From: Moritella sp. F3 | GTDB taxonomy: Bacteria > Pseudomonadota > Gammaproteobacteria > Enterobacterales > Moritellaceae | NCBI RefSeq assembly: GCF_015082335.1 | Contig: NZ_BLRL01000006.1 | Coordinates: forward strand, 62,001 to 126,000 | Direction of reading: 5' to 3' | Length of the DNA stretch: 64,000 nt | Shown here: positions 43,215 through 52,215 of the stretch, piece by piece | How the letters are laid out: every line of letters starts with the position of its first letter | Position numbering within the stretch: position 1 is the first letter of the stretch | Translations under genes and position numbers: made by a program | Notes under the pieces: model-generated | The model's database searches: none | Seen by the model: the letters and a program-made list of their open reading frames with translations, nothing else | Told to the model about the DNA's origin: nothing

Positions 43215-43544
43215 ATGACAACCAATATAGTTGCTGTATGTGGCTCTAAGTTGACCACTAAAGTGGTAAGCAAACTTGAACTGGATAAAATATTCAATGG
43301 CCAATTCTCTGTTGTGGAGGAGGGTACATATAAAGTTTTATTGAGATCTACTGCTGGGTATCGCGCCATAAAGGTCGAATCCGATAAGGAGTCCGCAGAA
43401 GAGCTCTTTATCATAGTCGAAGGTGTAACAGCTATTAAACCAACGCAAACTGGTTTTACTGTTGAAAACAAAGACAGTGGTTACTTTTATACATGTAGCT
43501 ACAATGACAATGAGTCGTTGAACCTCGACGTAACAAGTAGTTAA
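43215..43544 (+). CDS. Hypothetical array protein
   Basis: A 109-residue beta-rich protein (KIFNGQFSVVEEGTYKVLL). Coupled to the preceding gene. A strong terminator follows. Confidence 0.6.
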   Translation: MTTNIVAVCGSKLTTKVVSKLELDKIFNGQFSVVEEGTYKVLLRSTAGYRAIKVESDKESAEELFIIVEGVTAIKPTQTGFTVENKDSGYFYTCSYNDNESLNLDVTSS

Positions 43545-43560
43545 CTATCTATATGAAACC

Positions 43561-43599
43561 AAACCCCAAGATAACATTTGTTGTCTTGGGGTTTTTTTT
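43561..43599 (+). terminator. Rho-independent terminator
   Basis: Arms AAACCCCAAGA and TCTTGGGGTTT followed by T8; the inner TAACA and TTGT extend the stem. Ends the leader F operon. Confidence 0.92.
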
Positions 43600-43668
43600 G
43601 CATGACGTTTCAGCTGGTGGTTTTATCCATACTTAATCTAATGACATTACGATAGGTTTTGTGGGTTA

Positions 43669-44292
43669 CTAAAGGAAATGTTGCATACCGGAGTAACAGT
43701 AAACCTTGGCCTTACTTGTGCTGATCTTACTACTTAGTGCTTGTGCATTTTTGGTCACCGTTTCTGTATCGATAGAAGTAATAACACCACTGTCTATACT
43801 GGGGACAATAAAGAATATATGTGAAGGGTTGAACATACTGGTGAGATGGTCTACTACTAGTGAAGCAAATCCTTTTCCTCGGTTATTCCTTTCTGTTTCT
43901 GTTGCACCAATAATTAAAAATTTATTTGGTTTTATTTGAGTCAATCCTTCTACTTCTGTTAAATGAGTGACAATTAATTCGGCTTGTTCATATAGTTCCT
44001 GATCATGGTCATCCAGTTCTATAATGAATGAACTTGGGTTTAACTCCACATTGCTATCAATAAAGGTAAAATTTACATTTGTGAAGCACTTCTCGCCTTT
44101 TCTATCGAACAGAATCGCCATACCTTGCATGGCGGTTATGACATCCTGATCAGTGCAGCAATTATCATATTTAACACATAGCTGATTATCAGAAACCATT
44201 GCTGTTGAATTGAACTCGCTTTTGTTGGTTTCGCTTGGGATTGTTCCAATATTATAGAAAAGATCCCACTCAATATTTAATTCGTTTTTCAT
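43669..44292 (-). CDS. Possible GNAT-type acetyltransferase
   Basis: A 207-residue protein, the only minus-strand gene between leaders F and G. Near residues 131-150, ATETERNNRGKGFASLVVDH matches the acetyl-CoA-binding segment of GNAT enzymes (R/Q-x-x-G-x-G/A followed by a helix). The preceding strand (KPNKFLIIGA) is where beta-4 should be. The remainder is divergent, so the call is tentative. ATG 44292 follows AAGGATGATAA. Confidence 0.45.
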   Translation of the reverse strand: MKNELNIEWDLFYNIGTIPSETNKSEFNSTAMVSDNQLCVKYDNCCTDQDVITAMQGMAILFDRKGEKCFTNVNFTFIDSNVELNPSSFIIELDDHDQELYEQAELIVTHLTEVEGLTQIKPNKFLIIGATETERNNRGKGFASLVVDHLTSMFNPSHIFFIVPSIDSGVITSIDTETVTKNAQALSSKISTSKAKVYCYSGMQHFL

Positions 44293-44478
44293 TTATCATC
44301 CTTAAATTGATACAACGTAATACATTATATTTCATTGCATAACCTAAGAGTGGTTCTGGTGAATATCTGGTAGATGTTGTTAGTGTAATCAGTAATCGAA
44401 GTAGGTCTAAATTTACTTCGTAAAGTCTCAACGGGTGGTGGCTGGCAGAAACTTAACAACCACGAATTAACCTTACAA

Positions 44479-44493
44479 ATTATGACATCATGC
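44479..44493. repeat. 15-bp intergenic repeat ATTATGACATCATGC, copy 2
   Basis: Exact copy of the element at 40423, about 110 bp before leader G. Both are preceded by GGTGGC-containing sequence. Confidence 0.75.
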
Positions 44494-44604
44494 AGGGTTG
44501 GTTTAGATTAGCATGAGAAATTCAAAAAGTGTTTTTAGATCAATACTGCGCGGCGTGAAGTCATTCAACTTGATTGAATGTATCGTTAAGCATATACTAA
44601 AAAT

Positions 44605-44880
44605 GCATACAAGGCTTAGTATGTGCTAAAACGCCTCACTTCTAATGATTACCCATTGAATATACCTAATTTATGTCTGCACTTATGTGTGACTACGCCA
44701 CACTTGAATGATTCACTGTAAACAGGTAAGTACTGTTTGTTGCTTTATCCGCAATACGATTATGCTTTCCTGTTTGTTTAGTGATGTTCTATATCCACTA
44801 ATCGTTACCCCTAGGCTACCCAGTAACACAAAGCTTAATGCTTTGGCCTTACTTTCAAATCCCCTTTTTAAGGAAATACA
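44605..44880 (+). promoter_or_regulatory. Structured leader, copy G
   Basis: Promoter TTGATT/17/TATACT. First stem GCATAC/GTATG(T)GC with AAGGCTTA loop (44605-44625), GCCTCACTTC (44633-44642). The palindrome position is replaced by GTGTG/CACAC (44687-44703). Then AAACAGG/CCTGTTT, AGTG/CACT, GTTAC/GTAAC with TAGGCTACCCA loop, CAAAGC/GCTTTG and GGCCTTACTTTC. The replaced stems keep their pairing. Confidence 0.8.
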
Positions 44881-45624
44881 ATGACTAAATTATTACCAAA
44901 TCAACAATATGCCATCGTTACCATCAAAATTGCCATTGAATCTGAGGTAGTTTATAACCCTGCAGAACTCATTGAAAGTACACATGGATTAGATAGCGAG
45001 TTACACGATCTTAAAGAAAAAGGTTATATTGCAGATTATGCTTTTACTGGTATTGAAGCACCTGAAATTTCATCAACATCAAATAACCCGAAAAACGGTG
45101 AGTTATTCAGAACCGATAAGAAGAATGAACCAGTGTTCACTGAAATTAGTGAACATGTTCCCGTAGGATCGCATATAGCCGTCAAGCTAGGTGCAAGTGT
45201 GGAAGATCTTGCCGAAATTATGGACCGTTACGATTGCTTTAAGTGCTCAGATCTTAATGAGGTTATTCTCGATACTTCGTGTATTGACGATGACAGTAAA
45301 AAACAGAACCTAGAACGTTTAACCGGTATTAGGCATGAACAGATTGCTAATAAATTCATTATATTCAACACCGATGTAGAGTTTGGTTTACAACCAACGA
45401 CTGCGATTAAAGTCAATGTTGGAAATGATAATTTTGAACGTATCATTGATGAATTTCCAATCGGTTTTAATCAAGCTAATGTTTATGACGGTATTGTCCT
45501 AGACATTACTAGCATCATTAGTAAAGATAAGTTATCTCAACTCAGCATACTATTGAACGCTGCAGAAAATCTTACTACGTTCAATTATGTATTTATTAAT
45601 ACTTGTAAGTTCTACTGCGAATAA
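44881..45624 (+). CDS. Array protein of the LLPNQQYAIVTIK family (1)
   Basis: A 247-residue acidic protein. Residues 1-80 are paralogous to the 117-residue protein at 57902: LPN..YAIVTIKIAIESEVV versus KPN.IHALVTVKLAMAANV, and DYAFTGIEAPE..S..NP..GEL versus DFKFTNTVIPV..Q..ENPVENEL. The C-terminal 160 residues are extra. Both are carried under leader copies (G and K). Unknown function. Confidence 0.65.
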   Translation: MTKLLPNQQYAIVTIKIAIESEVVYNPAELIESTHGLDSELHDLKEKGYIADYAFTGIEAPEISSTSNNPKNGELFRTDKKNEPVFTEISEHVPVGSHIAVKLGASVEDLAEIMDRYDCFKCSDLNEVILDTSCIDDDSKKQNLERLTGIRHEQIANKFIIFNTDVEFGLQPTTAIKVNVGNDNFERIIDEFPIGFNQANVYDGIVLDITSIISKDKLSQLSILLNAAENLTTFNYVFINTCKFYCE

Positions 45625-45699
45625 TCAAATTTAATTTCTACCTGTTAACCCCAATCAATCTGCGCATTGCGCCACCCCAAACTACAAAGGACATTTCCT

Positions 45700-46332
45700 A
45701 TGTTAAACAATCAACTTCGAATTATGGTCGACAAAACTATAGATCCAATAATTAACCTATCGACTAGAACTGCAAAAAAGCAGCTGTTAAAGCAGCTAAA
45801 TGAAACTCAAGCCAGACAAGCATCACTGTATATTCATTCTGATGTGCACTGGCGAGAACGCAGTAATTTAATAAAAGATGGCCATAAAAATGTTATTCGT
45901 AAGTTAAAGCGTCTTGAACATTTCATTGACATAAATGTAGAGAAGCAGGGGGCTTTTAAACCCGAAATTAACGAAAATGGGTGCGAAATTAAACGATCTT
46001 GCTTTCCTGGACGTGGACGATATCATTATGATTCTGAACTAAGTCAGTCGAAAGGCTGGACTAATTACGAGTGTCAAAGTGATGCCCCGTACTTCGGAAT
46101 TTGGGTAAATATAATGAAAATGGAAGTACTACGATATTGCGAAGGGGACGTTGACCGAGTGTTAGCTCCAGATTCAGCATCTTTTAAATGTGAACTACTA
46201 ACCTTGGTGCAGCGCTATCAACCTGAACCTTGTTTTACAGTGATTGACTCCAATGGCAGTGATGATCAGTTCACTCAGAACGCTGTTCATGATTACCTTG
46301 GTATAAATGTCATGGATTTAGTAAAGAACTAA
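45700..46332 (+). CDS. Array protein of the YCEGDV family (1)
   Basis: A 210-residue basic protein paralogous along its full length to the protein at 50911. Shared segments are GCEIKRSCFPGRGRYHYD / GCVIKRSSHPQRGRYYYD, YFGIWVNIMKMEV / YFGVWVNVLKMEV, YCEGDV, and HDYLGINVMD / HDYLRINVMD. A hairpin GCGC/GCGC (45662-45672) and a G-poor linker precede AAAGGAC. ATG 45700 agrees with that site and with the paralogue; the longer frame from 45667 does not. Basic N-terminus suggests nucleic-acid contact. Unknown. Confidence 0.7.
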   Translation: MLNNQLRIMVDKTIDPIINLSTRTAKKQLLKQLNETQARQASLYIHSDVHWRERSNLIKDGHKNVIRKLKRLEHFIDINVEKQGAFKPEINENGCEIKRSCFPGRGRYHYDSELSQSKGWTNYECQSDAPYFGIWVNIMKMEVLRYCEGDVDRVLAPDSASFKCELLTLVQRYQPEPCFTVIDSNGSDDQFTQNAVHDYLGINVMDLVKN

Positions 46333-46341
46333 AAACCTGAT

Positions 46342-46367
46342 AATAACCCGCAATTGTGCGGGTTATT
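46342..46367 (+). terminator. Hairpin terminator
   Basis: Perfect arms AATAACCCGC and GCGGGTTATT, then T-rich sequence. Ends the leader G operon. Confidence 0.85.
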
Positions 46368-46379
46368 ATTTATCTTTAT

Positions 46380-46394
46380 ATTATGACATCATGC
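46380..46394. repeat. 15-bp intergenic repeat ATTATGACATCATGC, copy 3
   Basis: Exact copy of the elements at 40423 and 44479, 148 bp before the tyrosine recombinase start. A recombinase or regulator site is possible. Confidence 0.75.
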
Positions 46395-46541
46395 GTATTA
46401 GTAGTACTTATAAGTTACTAATAAAAAAATATTGCCATGGTAAGGGGATGAAGTTTTTACTATTTAAGTTTTTTTGCTACAATACTGTATAAATGTCCAG
46501 TGCTGCTTGTATTAGGGTCATAATCAATGTGAAGGTTATCA

Positions 46542-47858
46542 ATGAAGTTCTCTCCTATGTTTCTACCACATCGGCACCACCAGAAGTACTCCCCTGAAAT
46601 TACCGAACATCTTAAAACTTATGTTCAAGTAGTGGGTACTCAAGTTAATGAAGAATATGACCATGCCTATGATTATCTTTCAGAAAATTACCACAATGCT
46701 AATAATCATAAGTCCATTAGAAATGAATTGTGCTTATTCTTAAATTGGACATGGCAAGTTCAACGTAAATTAGTTAAAGATTTAACCAGAAAAGATATTC
46801 CTAAATTTATAGATTTTTGTAATAGTCCGCCATTCGATTTGATTTCCAGCGTTGCTGGTGTACCTATTACAATTAACGAGCCAAAAGAGCGGTTGAGCGA
46901 GTGGACACCCTGTCTGAATCCAAATTGGAAGCCATTCGTAAACCAAAAAGCGAAGCAGGGCTTAGCTTATCAACGATTACCTGCCACAATGCATAAACAG
47001 TTAAGCATTATTAGCTCATTCTTTCTTTATTTAAATGATCTTGAATACACAATTTCAAATCCAGCGGCAATTGCTTTGAGACGATTAAACCCATCAAATG
47101 TTGCAAATCTTGGCATAGAAGACAACGATAGGGATAAAGCACTTAGTCAGATGCAAGTGAACTGCATATTTGAATTGTTGGAATACTTAGTGGAAGAAAA
47201 TCCAGAAAAGTATGAGAGATCTCGTTTCCTGTTTTACTTGTTGGTATTAGCTTACCCTAGACGAAGTGAAATTGCAGCTCGGCCAACACACTCCCCGACA
47301 TTCTCTGATTTTAGGCGCCATAAAGCAGGTGACAAAACTTATTACACATTTTTCATTCCGCGATCTAAAGGTAGTAAGTCACGCTCCGTGATAGTATCCG
47401 ACATGTTGCTTGAAGCTTTAAAACGTTACCGAACTTTTTTAGGTCTGAATCCGTTGCCGCTTGCTGACGAGATTGACGTGCCTTTATTTATTAGACATCA
47501 GGTTGCTACACACGGTAGGCAAGTAGGGGTGTTAAATTCCAATCTTGGTGCAGAACAGATATCCGCCCTTGTTCAAGAGTTATTTGAACTGGCAGCTAAT
47601 GTTCTTATTGAAAAAGGAGAAATTGAAGAGGCCTCGGAGTTGCGACTACACTCATGCCATTCACTGAGACATGTAGGAATTTCCAACGATCTCTACAGTG
47701 GCAGGCCGCCGAGTGAGGTTATGAAATGCTCGGGCCATTCTAGTTATTCAGCTCTTGAAATTTACACATCATCACGCACCGATTTACGGGTTCCGAATGT
47801 TAACTTAAAAGACCGGATTTTCGATAACTCAGATTTTAACTGTTTAAAGTTAGATTGA
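46542..47858 (+). CDS. Tyrosine site-specific recombinase
   Basis: A 438-residue integrase. Its C-terminal half carries the catalytic set: Arg in YPRRSEIAAR (near 239), Lys in RSKGSKSRSV (near 275), H..R in HSCHSLRHVGIS (near 375), His in CSGHSSYSALEIY and the nucleophile Tyr in IYTSS (near 405-410). The N-terminal 200 residues form the core-binding (SAM-like) domain. ATG 46542 follows AAGGTTATCA. It stands alone inside the leader array without a leader of its own. It may move or resolve the element, or rearrange the array; no att site is evident. An inverted repeat follows at 47882. Confidence 0.9.
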   Translation: MKFSPMFLPHRHHQKYSPEITEHLKTYVQVVGTQVNEEYDHAYDYLSENYHNANNHKSIRNELCLFLNWTWQVQRKLVKDLTRKDIPKFIDFCNSPPFDLISSVAGVPITINEPKERLSEWTPCLNPNWKPFVNQKAKQGLAYQRLPATMHKQLSIISSFFLYLNDLEYTISNPAAIALRRLNPSNVANLGIEDNDRDKALSQMQVNCIFELLEYLVEENPEKYERSRFLFYLLVLAYPRRSEIAARPTHSPTFSDFRRHKAGDKTYYTFFIPRSKGSKSRSVIVSDMLLEALKRYRTFLGLNPLPLADEIDVPLFIRHQVATHGRQVGVLNSNLGAEQISALVQELFELAANVLIEKGEIEEASELRLHSCHSLRHVGISNDLYSGRPPSEVMKCSGHSSYSALEIYTSSRTDLRVPNVNLKDRIFDNSDFNCLKLD

Positions 47859-47881
47859 TAATGATTTTGTTATAAAGTTAA

Positions 47882-47913
47882 GTTGGCAATTAAGGTATTA
47901 TCGAATTGCCAAC
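47882..47913. terminator. Inverted repeat after the recombinase gene
   Basis: Perfect 10-bp arms GTTGGCAATT and AATTGCCAAC around a 12-bp loop, 24 bp after the stop. Terminator without a T run, or a recombination site. Confidence 0.5.
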
Positions 47914-48015
47914 CAACATAGGACTAATCAGTCTTAACACTTAGTTGATGATATATATTCAAAATAGGCTTACTTTTACTTGTATAGTGTTAATAATTAG
48001 ACTAAATTAATTGAT

Positions 48016-48285
48016 ACAAGCAAGGCTTAGCTTGTTGAAAGCCTCACTTCTAAAAAATCTCAAAAATGATTCAATGAATCACATTCCAAATATAACTAAA
48101 CAAAACAGATATGAACTGTTGTGCTTTTTTTCGTGACAGGATATAACTGTTTTGTGTGGTTTTTCCACCTGACGTTGCTTTAAGGCAATTTGCAACAGGC
48201 ACTTACAAGTGCTGCCTAACTATTAACGCGAGATTTATCTCACATTCAAACCGCGTCTTTACGCACTTCATAAAAGGTTTATTCC
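48016..48285 (+). promoter_or_regulatory. Structured leader, copy H
   Basis: Promoter TTGTAT/17/TAAATT. First stem ACAAGC/GCTTGT with AAGGCTTA loop (48016-48035), GCCTCACTTC (48041-48050). The palindrome position holds TGATTCA/TGAATCA instead. Then AAACAG/CTGTTT, GTGG/CCAC, GTTGC/GCAAC with TAAGGCA loop, GCACTT/AAGTGC, GCCTAACT, then two mini-hairpins GAGAT/ATCTC and GCGT/ACGC before AAAAGG. Confidence 0.8.
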
Positions 48286-48495
48286 ATGAACAACTTATAT
48301 AACTTTATCAATAAAAACCCAAATATCTCATTATTATTAGTTTGTACTTTTGTCTTTTTTCTAGGGCTAGTCGCTTATACGGGATGGGTACTTGATCATA
48401 AATTTATTTCAATCTGCTTTTTAATAAGTTCAGTGCTTGCGCTATACAATTGCTTATTTAAGCCAGTGGTTAGTTTAAGTCATTCATTGTCTTAA
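48286..48495 (+). CDS. Small two-helix membrane protein
   Basis: A 69-residue protein, the only gene under leader H. Helices: SLLLVCTFVFFLGLVAYTGW and FISICFLISSVLALYNCLF. Terminated directly. Unknown. Confidence 0.6.
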   Translation: MNNLYNFINKNPNISLLLVCTFVFFLGLVAYTGWVLDHKFISICFLISSVLALYNCLFKPVVSLSHSLS

Positions 48496-48538
48496 ATTAG
48501 TATTTACGTTGACTTTCACCGTAATTTTATCAGAACAT

Positions 48539-48570
48539 AAAGACCTTCATTTATTATGAAGGTCTTTTTA
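48539..48570 (+). terminator. Rho-independent terminator
   Basis: Arms AAAGACCTTCAT and ATGAAGGTCTTT with a T run. From here to leader I at 48883 (about 310 bp) I see no gene. Confidence 0.9.
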
Positions 48571-48882
48571 TTATAAAGAACAGAAGATAGTATAAAGCGA
48601 TAAATATGCACCAAATGTTCAATTTTGGATGATCAGGTATGCAATATTCTGGGTCTGATAATGTGAGTTATCCGAGTCAGGGACGTGTATCCATAGTACC
48701 GGTCAACATACTAAACAATAGAGTTTTCCCGTTAGCTTGGTTGCGGCAAAGATAAGTACAATTATCTGAATCATTAACTACAAGTTATATGTAGTGCCAC
48801 AGGATAACCACGATACTTTAAATATACATTTCAAAGTTTATCCATTGCCTAGTTATTAGTTTAGAGTTATGTATTATTAAAT

Positions 48883-49135
48883 ACAAGCAAGGCTGATCTT
48901 GTTTTAAGCCTCACTTCTAATCTACCGCCTATCTAAGGTATCGTGACGCCGTCACACAATTACATCATTCACCAATTAAGAGCTATGACACGTTGCAATC
49001 ACATATAAGTATTGCGTGACTCGTTATATCTGTTTTGTGGTATTAACTACCCAAACTGTTGCACCTTTGGCTAACCAGCAACAAGAACTATTAAGTTCTG
49101 CCTTACTTACAACACTCCATTTTAGGATATTTAAT
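48883..49135 (+). promoter_or_regulatory. Structured leader, copy I
   Basis: Promoter TTGCCT/17/TATGTA. First stem ACAAG/CTTGT with AAGGC loop (48883-48902), GCCTCACTTC (48908-48917), palindrome GTGACGCCGTCAC (48943-48955). Then a longer stem around AGCTAT/ATATCT, GTTGC/GCAAC with TTGGCTAACCA loop, AGAACT/AGTTCT and GCCTTACTTAC, then AGGATA. The apparent coding frame from 49016 is leader. Confidence 0.8.
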
Positions 49136-49582
49136 ATGAATTTAGTAAAAATCTGTGCCTTTGGCACTGCTCCAGAACAAAAACAAGCCGGTTATGTTGG
49201 CCTTGGTATTGAAGTAACTGGAACTGACGAAAGCGTAACAAACACGTTTAAGTCATCAGGTGATATACGCCTTATACGTGGAGGTAATAAAGCCGGTACA
49301 AATGAACATTTTTTTTATGTCATGAAAAAAGATGAAGCATCCCCTACTTTACCTTTTGGTAAAATTCACTTGGTAAGGGAACGACGTGTAACTGCTTCTG
49401 TAAATGAGGTAGCCGAATATTTTGTTGATGCTGAAGATTATAAAAAAGTGATGGTAGATGAAGGTACGCTTGAAGAAGCACTTCAAGAATTATTGAATAG
49501 CGATAATGCTCAGCGCATATCTTATGATACTACGATCAGCGACGTTCATGAAGAGCATGAATGTAAAGTTACTCAAGAATAA
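49136..49582 (+). CDS. Hypothetical array protein
   Basis: A 148-residue soluble protein from ATG 49136 (MNLVKICAFGTAPEQKQAG), with a beta-rich N-terminal half and an acidic helical C-terminus (EEALQELLNSDNAQR). First gene under leader I. Unknown. Confidence 0.65.
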   Translation: MNLVKICAFGTAPEQKQAGYVGLGIEVTGTDESVTNTFKSSGDIRLIRGGNKAGTNEHFFYVMKKDEASPTLPFGKIHLVRERRVTASVNEVAEYFVDAEDYKKVMVDEGTLEEALQELLNSDNAQRISYDTTISDVHEEHECKVTQE

Positions 49583-49688
49583 CCCCCACCTATTACACTT
49601 AAAATTTTTATATATTAAAATCTGGCCTGGATTCTTCAGGTCATTTCAATCCGCGCATTAGCGCACTTCAATATTCAAGGGATTCCGC

Positions 49689-49964
49689 ATGGAAACTTCT
49701 ACTACTAATTATCAATCACTTGTTAACTCAACATACACAAGTCCAAGAGACTGTATTGAAGGTCACTTTTACTTCGATGCAACTAAACGTGCATGGTTTA
49801 AGATCCTAAAAGCAACGTTTACTTTTGTTTCTTTTGAGTATTCGTTTGGTGATAGATGGACACGCAACCATCACAAAATTATTGAAGTTAAGCGATGCAG
49901 TAAGAAACAGGCTCAACACATTATGGAATGCAGCAAGGAAGCATTTTCAAAATTAAAAGCCTAA
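49689..49964 (+). CDS. Hypothetical array protein
   Basis: A 91-residue basic protein with an aromatic-rich centre (FYFDATKRAWFKILKATFTF). Hairpin GCGC/GCGC (49653-49664) and a G-poor linker precede AAGGGA. Unknown. Confidence 0.6.
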   Translation: METSTTNYQSLVNSTYTSPRDCIEGHFYFDATKRAWFKILKATFTFVSFEYSFGDRWTRNHHKIIEVKRCSKKQAQHIMECSKEAFSKLKA

Positions 49965-49999
49965 CACCAACTCTATCCAACGTAATTTTAAGGATTTAC

Positions 50000-50440
50000 A
50001 TGATAAATGTTCAAACAAGAAAGCAAGATTGGGAAACTGAGTTTGGTTCGTCTTATTTTGATAAAATAGGACAACCTGTCGTTGATGCATTAAATATGCT
50101 TGAAGACGTTTCATACCATAACGATGAACTTCCGTCCTTTGTTCTCTGCGAAAAACAATTTGGTGAAGATAAATACTCACTCAGGGCATGGGCCGGATTT
50201 GATGATTTAGACGTTGATCGAAAGATCTTTGTTTTCTCGCTTGGACTCAATGTGAACGATGAGTATGATTGGAACTACGGGTCGAGAGTTGAGGCTATAT
50301 TTGGCAATATCAACCCGATGTGTAACATAGGAAGCGATGAAATGCTTACTAATGACCAAAATATAATTGAGTTAATTATGCAGTCAAAAGTTAATTTCCC
50401 TGAAGTAATCACCGACTTTATAGAGTCAGAAATACTATAA
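50000..50440 (+). CDS. Hypothetical acidic array protein
   Basis: A 146-residue acidic protein (QDWETEFGSSYFDKIGQPVV ... NDEYDWNYGSRVEAIFGN). ATG 50000 follows AAGGATTTAC; the longer frame from 49928 overlaps the previous gene and lacks a site. Unknown. Confidence 0.6.
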   Translation: MINVQTRKQDWETEFGSSYFDKIGQPVVDALNMLEDVSYHNDELPSFVLCEKQFGEDKYSLRAWAGFDDLDVDRKIFVFSLGLNVNDEYDWNYGSRVEAIFGNINPMCNIGSDEMLTNDQNIIELIMQSKVNFPEVITDFIESEIL

Positions 50441-50484
50441 TTATATAAGGAGAGTTAGGACAGCAACTCTACTTTTGAAAACAT

Positions 50485-50511
50485 GATAACCGGCCTCTAA
50501 AGCCGGTTATC
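50485..50511 (+). terminator. Hairpin ending the leader I operon
   Basis: Perfect arms GATAACCGGC and GCCGGTTATC. No T run. Confidence 0.6.
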
Positions 50512-50606
50512 AACCTACCCTGCTCCAACCAATATTATTCACTATTAAACTATTTACAGTCGATACTTGTTGAATGTAAGAGCATTTAAACATATTCTAT
50601 ATTTAG

Positions 50607-50910
50607 ACAAGCAAGGCTCAGCTTGTAAAAAGCCTCACTTCTAATTCTATGCACATTTAATCCTCGTGACGTCGTCACACTTTAAAAAAACTTACAAAAA
50701 ATAGCTATGACCGGTTGTGAACCATTAATCAATGTCACGACTTGCTATACCTGTTTTTTGTGTGGTTCGTCCACCAAACTGTTGCACTAAAGGCTAATCA
50801 GCAACGAGTGCTTAAAGCACTGCCTTACTTTTAACTCCATGTTATAAACATACTGAGCGCTTCGCTCAAACCAACCCGCGCCTTTGCGCAATTCAAACAG
50901 GAATAATCCC
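50607..50910 (+). promoter_or_regulatory. Structured leader, copy J
   Basis: Promoter TTGAAT/17/TATTCT. First stem ACAAGC/GCTTGT with AAGGCTCA loop (50607-50626), GCCTCACTTC (50632-50641), palindrome GTGACGTCGTCAC (50666-50678), stem around TAGC/GCTA, GTGG/CCAC, GTTGC/GCAAC with AAAGGCTAATCA loop, AGTGCTT/AAGCACT, GCCTTACTTTT. Then two mini-hairpins, GAGCG/CGCTC and GCGC/GCGC, before CAGGA. Confidence 0.8.
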
Positions 50911-51561
50911 TTGGAAATTAACAAACATTACCGAATCAAAACGGGCCATAAAACTATGGCCCCTATAATTAATAAGACAGTTCGTCAGGCAAAATTAGAC
51001 ATTCTGAAATTGAACGAAGGGCAAGCAAAAGTAATCAATGCTCAAATTGGTGCTGAGTTGTATTGGCGTGAACGCGGTGCGTTTGGCAAACCAATCAATA
51101 AAAATGTTGAAGCAAAATTGAAGCGTTTAGAGAAGCACTTCGACAAATTGCTTAAGCAAGACGGCGTTTTTAAGCCTGAACTAAATCGTAGAGGCTGTGT
51201 CATCAAACGTTCCTCCCATCCACAGCGTGGCCGTTACTATTATGACCATAAGCTTCTCGGTCAGAAAGATGGCTGGTGTCAATATGATACAGACCAAGAT
51301 GCCGGATATTTCGGGGTTTGGGTTAACGTATTAAAGATGGAAGTTATAACATATTGTGAGGGTGATGTTTCGCATGTACTCGCACAAAACTCCGAATTAT
51401 TCAAAGCGGAATTGCAGAGCTTAGTTGATTATTATAATCCATCAGCGTTTGCCACCACTTTTGATAATGAAGGTAATAAAGAAGCCTATTACGAACAAAA
51501 TGAAGTGCATGACTACTTGCGCATTAATGTAATGGATAAAGTTCAACAAACCTGCCATTAG
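50911..51561 (+). CDS. Array protein of the YCEGDV family (2)
   Basis: A 216-residue paralogue of the protein at 45700, at roughly half identity by eye. TTG 50911 is preferred: it lies about eight bases after AGGA at the leader's end and matches the start of the paralogue. An internal ATG at 50956 would lose conserved residues. Lys/Arg-rich N-terminus. Both family members sit close behind a leader copy, one as first gene and one as second. Confidence 0.7.
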   Translation: MEINKHYRIKTGHKTMAPIINKTVRQAKLDILKLNEGQAKVINAQIGAELYWRERGAFGKPINKNVEAKLKRLEKHFDKLLKQDGVFKPELNRRGCVIKRSSHPQRGRYYYDHKLLGQKDGWCQYDTDQDAGYFGVWVNVLKMEVITYCEGDVSHVLAQNSELFKAELQSLVDYYNPSAFATTFDNEGNKEAYYEQNEVHDYLRINVMDKVQQTCH

Positions 51562-51640
51562 GCATCACTCAAACTGGCCGCTTAGGCCTTCTATCACTTA
51601 ACCTGTAAAAAGGTTAAGTGTATTCAAAAGGATAACCATC

Positions 51641-52171
51641 ATGTCTTTCAATAAAAAAATGGCATCTGTTACAGGCGATGTTTTTGTTATTAGTAATGGT
51701 ACCAAAGGCGAATCTGTATCATTTGAATCATTGATTGTTGAATTAGCGACTTCAACACTTTGCCCATCATTTGAAATATTCGGAGAAGACAAACCAAGAA
51801 ATTGGCAGCCGTTAGTTGTTAATAACACAAATAAGGATTGGATTAACGGGCAATACTTTAGTGGTCGCTTTGTAGGTAAGTCGCATTCTTTTAACGTTTT
51901 GATAAAGCCGAATAGCGCGAACATTCAAGTGTTAAAAAATGCAATCGCGGAAAATCATAACGGCTATGACTATCAGTCATTAGCTTTTGAGATGTTAAGT
52001 GAACACATTAAAGTCAAACATAATGGTACCAATATACTGGTATCGAAAGATGTTTGGTCTAGTATCCAAAATGGTCGACACCACGATATGAACTTGGGAA
52101 ATTGTATTTTAGTTGGGGAGCGTTTTTCACAGCAAACCAAAACATTTTTCACAAATACCTTAGCCTATTAA
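51641..52171 (+). CDS. Hypothetical array protein
   Basis: A 176-residue soluble beta-rich protein (ASVTGDVFVISNGTKGESVS). A 10-bp perfect hairpin CACTTAACCT/AGGTTAAGTG (51595-51620) and linker TATTCAAA precede AAGGATA. Unknown. Confidence 0.6.
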   Translation: MSFNKKMASVTGDVFVISNGTKGESVSFESLIVELATSTLCPSFEIFGEDKPRNWQPLVVNNTNKDWINGQYFSGRFVGKSHSFNVLIKPNSANIQVLKNAIAENHNGYDYQSLAFEMLSEHIKVKHNGTNILVSKDVWSSIQNGRHHDMNLGNCILVGERFSQQTKTFFTNTLAY

Positions 52172-52215
52172 TATTAAGTTTGTTAACTCAACATTTAAAT
52201 AAGGAAGCATTTACA

